In this document: piece after piece, positions 24,455-34,984 of the stretch | How the letters are laid out: each line of letters starts with the position of its first letter | Position numbering within the stretch: the stretch's first letter is position 1 | Source: Histoplasma ohiense | Taxonomy: Eukaryota > Ascomycota > Eurotiomycetes > Onygenales > Ajellomycetaceae | Direction: 5' to 3' | Assembly (NCBI GenBank): GCA_017607445.1 | Contig: JAEVHH010000005.1 | Coordinates: forward strand, 4,159,001-4,223,000 | DNA length: 64,000 nucleotides | Position numbers and translations under genes: made by a program | The notes under the pieces: model-generated | The model's database searches: none | Seen by the model: only the letters and a program-made list of their open reading frames with translations | What the model was told of the DNA's origin: nothing

Positions 24455-25114
24455 ATCAGCATGATGAGCTCATCTGTTTCAACTAGCTGTGGTGTAATCA
24501 ATACAGTCTGTATACTGACTCAGCTCTCAGCTGCAGACATGTACTTTTCTTCTTTCTTCTCACTGCTCTCTCTGTCTCTCTTCACTTCTTTTCTTTCACA
24601 ATCTTCTTCAGTGCTCTCTTCTCTCTCTTTCTCTGAGTTTGTGCTGGGTTATGTGACTGCAAGATGTCACAGAGGACACAGTCTTTTCTTCACTCTTTTC
24701 TTTATTTTTCTTTTCAGAACACTCATTTTTTCTTTTTTCTTTTGTCTATTTTATCTGTCTTTTCTCTGCTGTTAGAAGCACAGACAGTTCTCAGATCAAC
24801 TGAGAGAGTTATCTCTCTTCATTCACTGTAAAGTCTTTCAGATACAGCAGCAGCAGTTTCTCTTGAGAATCACACTATAGCTTCACTATAAATAGCCATA
24901 CATCAGATCAGAAGTGAATGCACAGCTCAGTAAAATCCTTTTCAATGAGCTGAATCTTCTCAAGAGTTGTCATCTGAATTCTGTTTTCTTTCTCTCTGTG
25001 TATATAGAAATCTCTTCAGCATAGCACATCTCCATGCCCTTTGAAAGGCTTTTGAAACACGGGCGCTGCCCATGTTTTCTTCAGAATGTTAAATCAATAC
25101 AAACAAACAAACAA
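24455..25114 (+). other. TadB-1 3' UTR and (CAAA)n tail
   Basis: 660 bp conserved in all four TadB copies. It is pyrimidine-rich on the sense strand, so it shows a Ser/Phe/Leu-rich open frame (24461-24775) that I regard as compositional. It ends with ACGGGCGCTGCCC and a terminal (CAAA)n. Confidence 0.7.
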
Positions 25115-25716
25115 ATTTGATTGCTTCAATGATTTTATCACATTCAAAATGGTCATTTTGGGGATCATTGTGGTTCATTTTCATTATTTCATACCTTACA
25201 GCTTTGTTTTGTGATATATAGACGTTATCATCTTTTCTGAGCAGATCATCTTTATCTACTGCTCAGATTGAATGATTATCTACACTAGCATCATTCATCT
25301 CTAGTCTTCTGTGAAGTTCAGATATACTGGCATCTCTATTCTAAATCTGCAGTAAGAGTTCAATGATAGATTCAACTATCTCTTCATGATAGACTGTCTC
25401 AGATTTAAATATCTTGACAGTTAGAATCTGTGGTATCAGAATCTCTAGATTTAACTCTGTAACATCTGTGATCTCATTCTCATCTGCAGATGTGTTCTTT
25501 ATTCTGCAGAGATTGTTGTCATCAACAATTATAAGTTTCTTCACTCAACAATTTTCATTAGCTTGCAGATTTTTTCACATCATCTTGATACATTGATCTA
25601 ACTTTGTATTTTCTTTTATCTTTAGTGACTTAAAGATTCTCTTATGCAGCTTCTCTTGCAGAATAGAGAGTCTCATCAAGAGAGCTGTATATTTTACAAA
25701 ATCTGAGTGACAACTT
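25115..25716 (-). pseudogene. Gy2-a RNase H/integrase junction fragment
   Basis: Matches Gy2-b about 56785-57385. It lies between TadB-1 and TadB-4 and encodes the linker and N-terminal integrase region. One unbroken stretch (25544-25341 minus) is MKKLIIVDDNNLCRIKN-like and rich in acidic residues. Right edge: TGAGTGACAACTT is duplicated at 25704-25716 and 36548-36560. Confidence 0.8.
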
Positions 25717-26395
25717 TGTTTGTTTGTTTGTTTGTATTGATTTAACATTCTGAAGAAAATATGAGCAGTGTCTGTGTTTCAGAAGCCTTCTGAAGGGCAT
25801 GAAGACATGCTACACTGAAGAGATTTCTATATACACAGAGAGAAAGAAAACAGAATTCAGATGACAATTTTTGAGAAGACTCAGCTCATTGAAAAGAATT
25901 TTACTGAGCTGTACATTCACTTCTGACTCAATATATGATCATTTATGATGAGGCTATAGTGTGGTTTCTGAGGGAAACCACTGCTGCTGTGTCTGAAAGA
26001 TTTTACAGTGAATGAAGAGAGATAACTTTCTCAGTTGATCTGAGAACTGTCCATACTTCTAACAGCAGAGAAAGAATAGATGAGATAGATAAAAGAAAAG
26101 AGAAAAAGTGAGTATTCTGAAAAGAAAAATAAAGAGAAGAGTAAAGAAAAGACTGTGCTCTCTGTAACATCTTGCAGTCATATGACTCAGCACAAACTCA
26201 GAGAAAGAGAGAGAAGAGAGCACTGAAAAAGATTGTGAGAGAAAAGAAATGAAGAGAGATAGAGAAAGCAGTGAGAAGAGAGAAGAAGAGTGTATATCTG
26301 CAGCTGAGAGTATATCAACTGAGTCAGCATACAGACTGTACTGATTACACCACAGCTAGTTGAAACAGATGAGCTCATTATGCTGATTTAATCAT

Positions 26396-26605
26396 TTGCA
26401 TCAATTGAATCAATTGAATCAATTGAATCAATTGTATCAATTGTACTGTTTGTATTGATTGAACTGATTGAATCAATTGTATCATTTGTACTGATTGAAC
26501 TGATTGAGCTGATTGTACTGATTGAATCAATTGTACTGTTTGTACTGATTGCATTGATTGAATCTATTGTACTGATTGAATCAGTTGTATCAGATGTTGT
26601 GCTAT
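26396..26605 (-). repeat. TadB-4 simple-sequence array
   Basis: About 210 bp starting with four near-perfect TCAATTGAA units, then TTGTACTGTTTGTATTGA-type units. Shorter than in TadB-1. Confidence 0.8.
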
Positions 26606-29600
26606 CTGTACCATTTGTATAGACTTGGAACTGCTGTGGGGGGCTGTCAGATGATGTGTGCTCAAACAGCTGTGTTATCTTGTGCAGTATTATGTATAGA
26701 ACTGCATGCAGTCAAGCAGTTCTACAAAGTCTGTAGAGATCAGAGACTCTAGATAGACAACAGCTGTCACTCAGTTGTGTGATCATGCTGCTGATTTTTT
26801 GAATCAGTGAGAGAAGTGTCTCTGTGAATGTCAACAGAGCATCAAATGTTCTGAACTTTTATTGTATTCACAGACATAGATGAGTCTCACATCTGTATGC
26901 TGAAAACATCTGTGATATCAGAAGAAGTTCTCATGAGAGAAGTGAAGTATGAGTCAGTGATGAAGAGCATATCATAACATACTGAGCTCTGAAGAGATTT
27001 TTATTTGATATTTTATAGTCAGTCTGCTGAATTTTCAGCTCTGATATCAGTCAGAGAGCTTTTCACAGACTCTGCTTTATCACTCTCACTCTGTTTCTTA
27101 GCTGAGCTGCTTGATCACTGTGCAGATTTCACTGACTGTGAGTATGATCTCAAGTTTATAGACTGAGACTGCAGTAGATGAGACTACTCACTTAGTCAGA
27201 CAGTCTGCTTTCTCATTGCTCTCTATTCTCATATATTCAGAGACTCATTTCAGACTCACATTATATTATCTGAGAAGCTCATGGCAGCAGTTGTAGACTC
27301 AGTTTGAGAAGACTGTCACACTGCTCTGTATATCTCAGATGACTGAGATGTTGTCAAGACAGAGTCAGATTCAAGAGCTGATGCTGTCATCTATGACATA
27401 GAGTAGAAGCTTCATCATACACTCTAATGTATGACAGATATCAACTGTCTCAGTGTCAAAGATATGTGATATAGAGCTCAGTGCAGCTGAGAAGCTGATC
27501 AGCTCTCTGTTTCTCTAATAGACTATAAAGTCATAATTCATTCATCTGCTGTTGTCAAGAATCTATTTTGATTCATCTGAGAAAATATATAGATCTGTTG
27601 AAGATTGACTTTCTCATTATTTCTTGAATATCTGAGCAGTATTTTTTTTGTCTACATCCTCTGTGGAGTCTGTTCTATATCTCTCTGAGTAGTATGGAAT
27701 GGCAAGTGTGGATCTATTGACTGTAGACAGCAGTGCTCTCAACCTCTGAATCTTGATCTTCAGATACTGCTGAATTTCAGCCTCTCTTTCACATATGATC
27801 ATTGAAGAAGCTATTCATGAAGTCAGTGAATGTCTCTCATTCATCATCTGAAGTCTTGTCATGAAATGCATTTTGACCTTCTTCAGAGCTATCATTGCTG
27901 ATGGAAGCTCAGTATTCTGATATAGAATTGCAACAGATGTTGTATGAAAAACTGAAAGAATTTCTCTGACTGTCATGATAAACATCTTCTCAACTATTCT
28001 TACATATCATTTCAGATGAGAGCTGATCTTCTCACTTCTGCTCATATATCTTGCTGACTGCATGCAACTGTCATACCAGATCTCTGTGTTATAGAGCAGT
28101 GAGAGAATTATATAGATAGTGATCATCTTCTACAGAGCATCTGCTGAAAACTCATCTCTGATCATTTCTAAGCTTTGAATGTGCTGAGTCACAGCTCTTG
28201 TCTTCTTTGTTCAGACAGAGATATATGATCTTCAGATAAATCTTCTATCAAAGTGTACACTCAATCAGTGAAGTACTGACTTCTGTTCAGCTGAGACAGT
28301 GACAGAGTGTATGATCAGATTCTCTGACACAATCACTGACAGTGCTTTATTGTATTGCTTTCTTGTGAGATGAATTATCTCAAGTTTCTCTGATGCAAAG
28401 ATCATCTTGTTTGTCTTCTCTCATCTCAGAATACTCTGTATATTATGACTGAGAAGAGTAGCATTGCTGTTAAATAAGTGTATAATTCATCAAATATTCA
28501 GATCATCTGTATAGTCAAAGCACAATTTCAGATTCTGTCACAGCAGCTCTGTCAGATACAGAAGAAACAGTATTGATAACAGAGAAGATCTCTATAATAT
28601 ATCACATTGCATTTGATATACTGCTGTGATGATTCTCTTCAGCTGAATCTGAGCTCTGTATTCAGTGAGAAAGTTGTCAATGAATTGTAGCAGCTTGTGC
28701 AGTCATCTTTATTGTGTTATCTACTGAAGCAGCTGTCTGTACAGCACAGCATCAAAAACACTCTGCACATTCATTGTGATTATGAATATTTTCTTATTTT
28801 GTGTGAAGACTGTTTTCATTTTATGAGTGAAAGCAGCTATCAGATTCATTGCTGATTGTCTGAGCAGCATCTCTTCATACTGTGAGCTGACTACATTATG
28901 AATGAGTGCTATATATATCAGTCATCTTGCAACAATGTATTTCAGCTTCTTGAAGATTACTGAGAGAAGAGCAATGAATCTTTAGAAATGAACTGAGCTT
29001 CTATCTCTCTTATTTATCTTGAATATCATTGTCATCTCTGTCAGCTTTCAAATTTGTGAGAAGTGACAGAGCTGAAGACAGCAGTTGTATAATTGCTGTA
29101 TAAAGAGAGATATATACTGTCAGTATATTTTGAGCAGCTGCATTGTGATTTCATCTGTATCTGAAGAGATACTCTGTACTTCAATGATGTTGTACTCTAT
29201 CTTCTTCATCTCAATTCAGAAATTTCAGAGCAGGTTTCTCATACTGCTTCAGTGCTCATCATTCAATGAATTGTATTTCAGATTATCAGCTGAGTTGTAT
29301 CATTTCAGAATGATTTGCTGAAGTGTCTCAGCTTTGACAGCTGTCTCTTCTATAATCTGATTCTCAATTATCAGAGAGAATGCTCTGAGATTGAGTTTCA
29401 GCTTATATTATACTATCACTCAGTACAGATCTCTGTCATCTCTGATTTCATTGATCATCTGTCTTCAGTATGCATACTTGATCTTGCATACTGTGTTCTT
29501 GAATCAGTGCTTTGCAGTCTCTGTCTGATGAGTGGTGAGCTCTCAATATGCTTTTTAACAGTCTGCTGTTCATCAGAAAGCTGTAGTCTGTTTTTATTGC

Positions 29601-29960
29601 ACTGATTTGCTGACTGTCTGAGCTGCAGTCAGAAGATTCTGAGTGAAGTGTTGAGTTAGATCATCAAACTGTGTTGTATTCTCAACTCTATCTGAGTAAG
29701 ATATATTCACTATAAGATCTCTGATAAGATCTGCAAAGAGCTTCAGCTGAAAGTCTGTGATCTTGATCTGAGCTCTGCTCTGTTGTGTCTGAAGTGTTGT
29801 CAGTAGTATAGTAATCATAGACTGATGATCTGAGCTGCAGTGTAAATCTTGACACACTGAAGTGAAAGCAAAAATCATATTGAAGAAGATGAAATCAATT
29901 ATATAATCTGCTGTATGAGTTGAAATATCTATCTCTTTCACAAAGTTCATTCTGTGTTCA
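26396..29960 (-). pseudogene. TadB-4 ORF2, part 3' of TadA-2 insertion
   Basis: Begins within the endonuclease. An unbroken 133-codon stretch at 29995-29594 includes MNFVKEIDISTHTADYIIDF and CSSDHQSMITILL; its first few codons lie in TadA-2 sequence. RT is around 29.0-28.4 kb, the thumb has ALLSTVNRSTLAIPYYSE near 27740, and RNase H is around 27.5-27.15 kb. The array is 26396-26605. Decay is by TGA/TAG/TAA stops with few indels relative to TadB-1. Confidence 0.75.
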
Positions 29961-30040
29961 GCCCGCGTGGCGCAGTTGGTAAGACTGTTACCCAAGGTAG
30001 CACTGTTAGATGTGCTGTAGGTTCGAATCCTGCTGCTGGC
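29961..30040 (+). tRNA. tRNA-like sequence with perfect Pol III A and B boxes (pseudo-tRNA or SINE head)
   Basis: The A box TGGCGCAGTTGG (29968-29979) and B box GGTTCGAATCC (30020-30030) match consensus exactly. The T arm pairs 5/5 (GTAGG with CCTGC, one G-U) around TTCGAAT. The acceptor strands GCCCGCG and TGCTGGC pair 6/7 with one G-U. A 5-bp hairpin TGTTA/TAGCA with loop CCCAAGG could be an anticodon arm (CAA), but the base before the anticodon is C rather than U. The D stem does not pair well. TTTT at 30050-30053 is a possible Pol III terminator. It is the exact 5' end of an insertion, so I doubt a functional tRNA gene. Confidence 0.5.
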
Positions 30041-30704
30041 AAGGTCTCATTTTGAGCCACTTCTTACCCATGAAGGCCCCTGTGATCAGGGGCCAAGCCT
30101 AGTGAGGCAGTGCTGACAGGGGTGCTGCTTGGCAGTGGTGAGGGTGGTGGCCGCTGGAAGCCACACTCATTAGTGCCAAGCAGCCCCCTGCCACTAGTGC
30201 TGATCTAAGCAAGATCCGATGATTACAGAGGGTCGAGTATAGGGTGCTTATACATACTAACACCTGCCAAGGCCCCCGGCATCTAGGGGGCCACCCCAAC
30301 AACAGGGAATGATTTTAAAAACCATCCGATTGGCTGCCTCATCAGAGGGGTAGTAGCAAGCCAAGCAGGACACCCTGATAGGCGCCCTATTCAGGGCCCA
30401 CTAGTGGTCATCTAACACTATTAGTGGGTTATCATCGGGTGGGGTAAGCCTATGGTTAGTCCCTTACACGGGGCAAGGCCACGACGGCCGGTTGGTAGGC
30501 CAAGGGGGCAATGGGCCGAGATCGGCAACTGGAAGCTCTGGGCTATGGTGATGCCTAGGGTGGGCAGTGGCGCTTAACTAGGACCCCCAGCTGGAAACCC
30601 CAGAACTAGTTAAAGCGGCCCGAGAGGACGGACGCGGTGGTCGGTTGGTTATAGGGGTAAATGTAACTAGCTTAAGGTGCATCCTGCGTGGAGTAGCCAC
30701 GTAG
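29961..30704 (+). other. GC-rich structured head of TadA-2, origin unknown
   Basis: The base composition is unlike the rest of the window: rich in GG/CC and containing many CpGs. Perfect hairpins are seen at 30075-30094 (GGCCCCTG/CAGGGGCC) and 30271-30292 (GGCCCCC/GGGGGCC). There is no long protein frame that looks real. A short frame from 30677 joins in phase with the LINE ORF2 by chance. There is no second copy in the window. It may be a SINE, a host noncoding RNA, or an alternative LINE 5' UTR. Confidence 0.6.
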
Positions 30705-33646
30705 TCTCTAAGCCTTGGTGGAATGATGAGATTTCAAATAAAAGAAGACATTTAGCTAGAGTTAAAAAAGATTGGAAAGAAGATCTTGTTTCATTTGAGT
30801 ATTTAAAGAATATTAGAAATGATTATTTCTCAACAATTAAAAAGACAAAGACTGATTGTTGGAATAACTTTCTAGAAAATGCTCAGGGGAAAGAGATCTT
30901 CAAAGCTTTTAGATATACTAAGTCAAAAACAATGTCTAAGCTACCAACATTGACTTATAATTTCCAGAATGAGGAAATTATAGCTAGCTCATTTGAAGAT
31001 AAATGTCAAGCTTTTATGAGAATATTATTTCCATCATCAAATAATTCAACTGAGATTTGTTCTTTGCAAGAAGATAATGAATATGAACATGATAAGAAAT
31101 GGGAATGGCCTGACTTAACTGAAGATGAATTAAAGACAGCTATTTTTTCATCTTCAAAGGTCACAGCAGCAGGAGCTGATACTATAAATCATTTAATAAT
31201 TCAAGAGCTTTATTCAGTACTAAAAGATGAGCTCTTTGAATTGTTCTCAAATCTTTTGAAATATGGGTATCATCCTAAGTGCTGGAGGCATGCTGTTGGA
31301 GTTATTCTTTCAAAACCCAATAGAAAATCAACTATTCCTAAATCTTATAGAGTGATATCTCTGCTGAATTGCCTGGGAAAAATTCTGGAAAAGATAATTG
31401 CCACTAGATTGTCTTTTCTATCTGCTACTACTGATCTATTATATGATGATCAAATGGGAAGTAGAAAGCAAAACTCAGCAATTGATGCAGTTCTCTCTGT
31501 AGTTCATGATATTCAACTTGCAAAGAATGAAAAAATGGTTACAACTGCAATGTTTATTGATATAAAAGGTGCATTTGATTGTGTTTCACTTTCTCAAATG
31601 ATCAATACTTTGATAGAACTGAGAATGCCAAAGTCTCTCATTAAGTGGGTTATCTGTTTCATGTCAAAAAGAACTATCCAGTTGCTTTTTGATGGAATGA
31701 GACAAGATATAACAGATATTGAGATAGGAGTTCCTCAGGGTTCCCCAGTCTCACCCATTTTGTTTGCTATATTTGTCAAGTTTCTATTTATTGATAGACA
31801 AATGGCAATTATGGTGAGAACTTCAAGCTATGTGGATGATTTAGGCCTAGTTGTAAGCTCAGAATCAATTGTGAATAACTGCAATTTGATTGAGCAAGCA
31901 GCAACTGAAATGATTGAAAAAGCAAAATCAAAAAACATTGTTTTTGATATGGATAAAACTGAATTAATTCACTTTTATCCAAATTTCAGAGAAAAAGATA
32001 CTGAAGTTAAGCTTTTAAATTATTCAGTTAAATCAAAAAATTCAGTTAGATAGCTTGGTGTCTGGTTAGATTCTCAGTTAAATTTTAAATCTCATATTCA
32101 GATCAAAGTTGCAAGTGCTGAAAGAATCTTAAACAGTATTTTAAGACTTTCAAATACTGAAAGAGGCTTGTCTTTTCAAGCAATGAGACAATTATATATT
32201 GCTTGTATAACCTCTGTTTCAGACTTTGCAGTTCAAATATGGTGGAAAAATCAAAAGAGTTTTGTAGAGAGGTTTCAAAAGCTTCAAAATTCAGCTTTAA
32301 GAAAAATATTGGGGGTATTTAAAACCTCTCCAATTAAAGCCATGGAGATTGAAGCCTCTCTATCACCACCACAAGTGAGATTTGATAAAATCTGTATGAA
32401 TTATGCTCTCAGAATTATGAAGTTATATTCCAATTATTCAATTAGAAAAAGAGTCTCAAGTTCTTTTCCAAGTGAATCAACTGGAGTAGATCTGAATTGG
32501 GAGTCTTATCTTGATTGAAATGAAATAAATTCATCTGATAATTCAACATCTGTGCAAAGAAAGAAGATACCATCTCAGTTATTTAGAATTTGCTCCATGA
32601 TTAAAGACAATTTCTCTAGTTTAAATGTGGAGAAAGTGGTCTTTGAAAATCTCTCTCCTTGAAAGAAAGATCTTGCCAGTCTTATTGATTTAAATATTAG
32701 TCAACTTTCAAAAGAAGATCAGACTGAACAACATCTAAATCTTCTAAAACAAATGAGAAACAAAGCAATTCTTATCTACACTGATGACTCAAAATGTGAG
32801 AAAACAGGCAATCTTGGAGCTGGAATAGCATATTCAGAAAATGGTAAAAACTATATTCTTGATTCTTGGCAAATTGGAAAAGAGTCAGAAGTTTTTAATG
32901 CTGAATTATTTGCAATTTCAAGAGCTTTCAAATTGATTGAAATGAAGATTGAACAATGGAAAAGATTTGAGTATATTTGGATATTCTCTGATAGTCAAGC
33001 AGGGCTTAAAAGACTTCAAAGTAATAAAATCAGCAGTGGACAGTCAATGCTAGAGCTGATTTTGAAAAGTCTTCAAAATATTCAAAGAAAAATCTCATTC
33101 AATTGTTCTATTCATCTTCACTGAGTGCCTGCTCACATGGGTATATATGGCAATGAAATGGCTGATAGAGCTGCAAAAAAAGCAACTGAATTAGAAATCT
33201 GCTTTCAAAGAATTGTAACATGGGCTTTTATTAAGAGAAAAATAAGAGAATCATGTTTGCAAAAATGGCAAGATATCTGGCTTATGCAAAGAAAAAGTGT
33301 GCATTACTCCAGATTTGAAACAAAGCCAAAGTGGAAAACTTGTTCAATAAAGTGTAAAAAGAAACTTTTTGCTACAATAATGCAGTTAAAGCTTGGACAT
33401 GGTTACTTCAAATCATATTTAACAAAGTTTAGAGATGATTTAAGTAGTCTATGTTTAGATTGTCAGTTATATGAAAATCCAGAGCATCTTCTGTTACTTT
33501 GTGCAAAGTATTCAGAATTGAGGTTGAAACTGAGAAAGAAGTTTGAATTGGAACAATTAAGTTTGAATCTGTTATTCAATACAGAAACTGGAAACAAGTT
33601 TTTAATTGAATATTTGAAAGAATCAAATGTTGCTACAAGAGTTTGA
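30705..33646 (+). pseudogene. TadA-2 ORF2: RT and RNase H, one frame with four stops
   Basis: This is the best-preserved polymerase here. A single frame (no frameshift) runs through RT (AYRxISLLNCLGK-type block, FIDIKGAFD, VPQGSPVSPILF, YVDDL at 31829-31843), RNase H (NAELFAI, FSDSQ, PAHMGIYGNEMAD) and the C-terminal C-X2-C-X8-H-X4-C. Its only breaks are stops at Trp codons: TAG 32051, TGA 32516, TGA 32660 and TGA 33122. The first two are also in TadA-3. The RNase H box TDGS reads TDDS. The natural stop is at 33644. The endonuclease is lost where the foreign head begins. Known role: LINE reverse transcription. Inactive as written unless stops are bypassed. Confidence 0.9.
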
Positions 33647-34108
33647 ATGAATTGTCTGTTAAAAATATTGAGATCAGATTTTCAATTTGATTTATTTTGA
33701 TTTTTCTTTTAGTCTTTCTTTTCATCTTGCTTTGAAGTTTCTCTTAAGTTGTTTATGATCAGTTTTAATTTGTTTTGAAAAGTTTGGTTTGTTTTTTGTT
33801 GATGTTATAGTTGTTGTCAGTGGTTTTTCTTTTCCTTGTTATAATAAAGCTGTCTTTTACAATGTTTATTTCTTTTGTTTTCAAACTAAGTTGTGTTGAC
33901 TTACTGACATTCTTTTGATTTTGATTTCTTTGATTGAACAGTTTGAATAGTTGTTTGATTCTGGGCTGGAATTCTGATAATGCATGTTTTAAATTGTCTT
34001 TGTATATTAAATTATTCTTGAGTTGAAAAATCCTGAAGTGTTTCAGGTAGATGTCATAGTCACTGACTGTATGCATCTATAATTGAAGAATAATAATAAT
34101 AATAATAA
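33647..34108 (+). other. TadA-2 3' UTR with antisense frame and (AAT)n tail
   Basis: 460 bp, T-rich. The AGTCACTGACT palindrome is near 34059. The minus strand has a 103-codon frame, 34076-33765 (MHTVSDYDIYLKHF...), Lys/Asn-rich at the end and homologous to the frames in the other TadA 3' UTRs. Confidence 0.6.
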
Positions 34109-34122
34109 TCATTCTGTGTTCA

Positions 34123-34957
34123 CTGATTCACTGAACAAGCTCCTCTTCTCAGTGCAGATTCACTGTCTCTGATTCAAAGATATTATATTGTACATTGAAA
34201 TCTCCATCTACTAGACAGCAGACTGATGAGCTCAAATTAATCAGATAGTTCATGACTGTGTCTGTCTCAGACTATCTGTACACATTGAGAATGTGGCAGT
34301 CATTGATACTGATTCACAGTAGATCTCTGTTTTGCACAGATCAGTATTGCTGTGCTTTTATTTTTGAATTTTTGTATATATATATCATGACTCAGAGCCT
34401 CTTCTTCTCTCACTGCTTCAGATTAGTATCATCTCAGCAGTCTATAAATGCAAAGCACTCATATGCTGAATGATTAGAAGTCTTGATGTCAGAGTGTGTG
34501 TAAGACTTCTGTATACAGATCACTTCACAGCTCTGCTTGAAAGCAAGCTGTAGAGCTGCTGTGTGACAGAGAACTGCTCTGACTGTATTTGCTCAAAAGA
34601 TCTGCAGAGAGTAATTTTTCTGCTGATTGTTTCTACAGCATCAACTGTGTCACTGATATTGATGTTCTAGTATGAAAAGTCATTTGATGAGCTGCTGTCA
34701 AAGTTCATCTGTAGAATGAAATTTTAGAGTCTCAGATCTGTTGTCTGTATGCTGAGACTAGACTGTTTTTTAACTGCTTGACTATACTGTCACTCTGCTG
34801 TGTGAGCTGAATGTTGTCTGATGCAGATCATCTGTCAGATGACATTCTCTTCACTGATAAAGTTTTGAGTAGCTGTTCACTTATGAGGTGCTAGCTCAGT
34901 GAGCTGTGTTGACTGAGTTGATTGAGTGAATGATGTAGATATCACCACTGCAATCAT
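34123..34957 (-). pseudogene. TadB-4 ORF2 start: endonuclease N-terminal half
   Basis: Runs from ATG 34957 (28 nt below the ORF1 stop, as in the other copies) to the TadA-2 insertion. Corresponds to 10635-11470 of TadB-1. Heavily stopped, with endonuclease motifs faint. Confidence 0.7.
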
Positions 34958-34984
34958 TGATGATGATTGTGCTGACAGTGATTG

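Larger units (their letters stand above)
9047..25114 (+). mobile_element. TadB-1, full-length LINE split by reverse TadB-2
   Basis: Flanked by the 14-bp TSD ATTTGATTGCTTCA. The 5' end is TTACAACTACCCATGAATG and the 3' end is CAATACAAACAAACAAACA, a (CAAA)n tail. It has ORF1 (gag-like), ORF2 (endonuclease, RT, RNase H) and a 3' region with a simple-sequence array. It is interrupted at 13239/22603 by TadB-2, with AAGAGCTGT repeated at 13231-13239 and 22607-22615 next to mutated flanks. Confidence 0.9.
29961..34108 (+). mobile_element. TadA-2, chimeric LINE with tRNA-like GC-rich 5' head
   Basis: A single TSD, CATTCTGTGTTCA (29948-29960 and 34110-34122), encloses a 744-bp GC-rich head, the LINE ORF2 from the pre-RT region onward, its 3' UTR and the (AAT)n tail. 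The head is absent from TadA-1, which at the same point has ordinary LINE coding sequence (3345-3461). The join is at TCTCTAAGCC (30705-30714 and 3462-3471), the only shared bases at the junction. Most likely the LINE reverse transcriptase switched template onto another RNA during insertion. Confidence 0.85.

Noticed and set aside
24461..24775. Ser/Phe/Leu-rich frame repeated in all TadB copies as a membrane protein
   Set aside because: It lies in the pyrimidine-rich 3' UTR after the ORF2 end. It is open because of composition, and copies break it at different places.
29961..30040. Functional tRNA gene of the host
   Set aside because: The D stem does not pair, the acceptor has a mismatch, the base before the putative anticodon is not U, and its 5' end is exactly the LINE insertion boundary. 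I keep it as tRNA-like only.
30099..30302. Minus-strand 67-codon frame in the TadA-2 head
   Set aside because: Short, and it overlaps strong hairpins in GC-rich noncoding-like sequence, with no recognisable domain.
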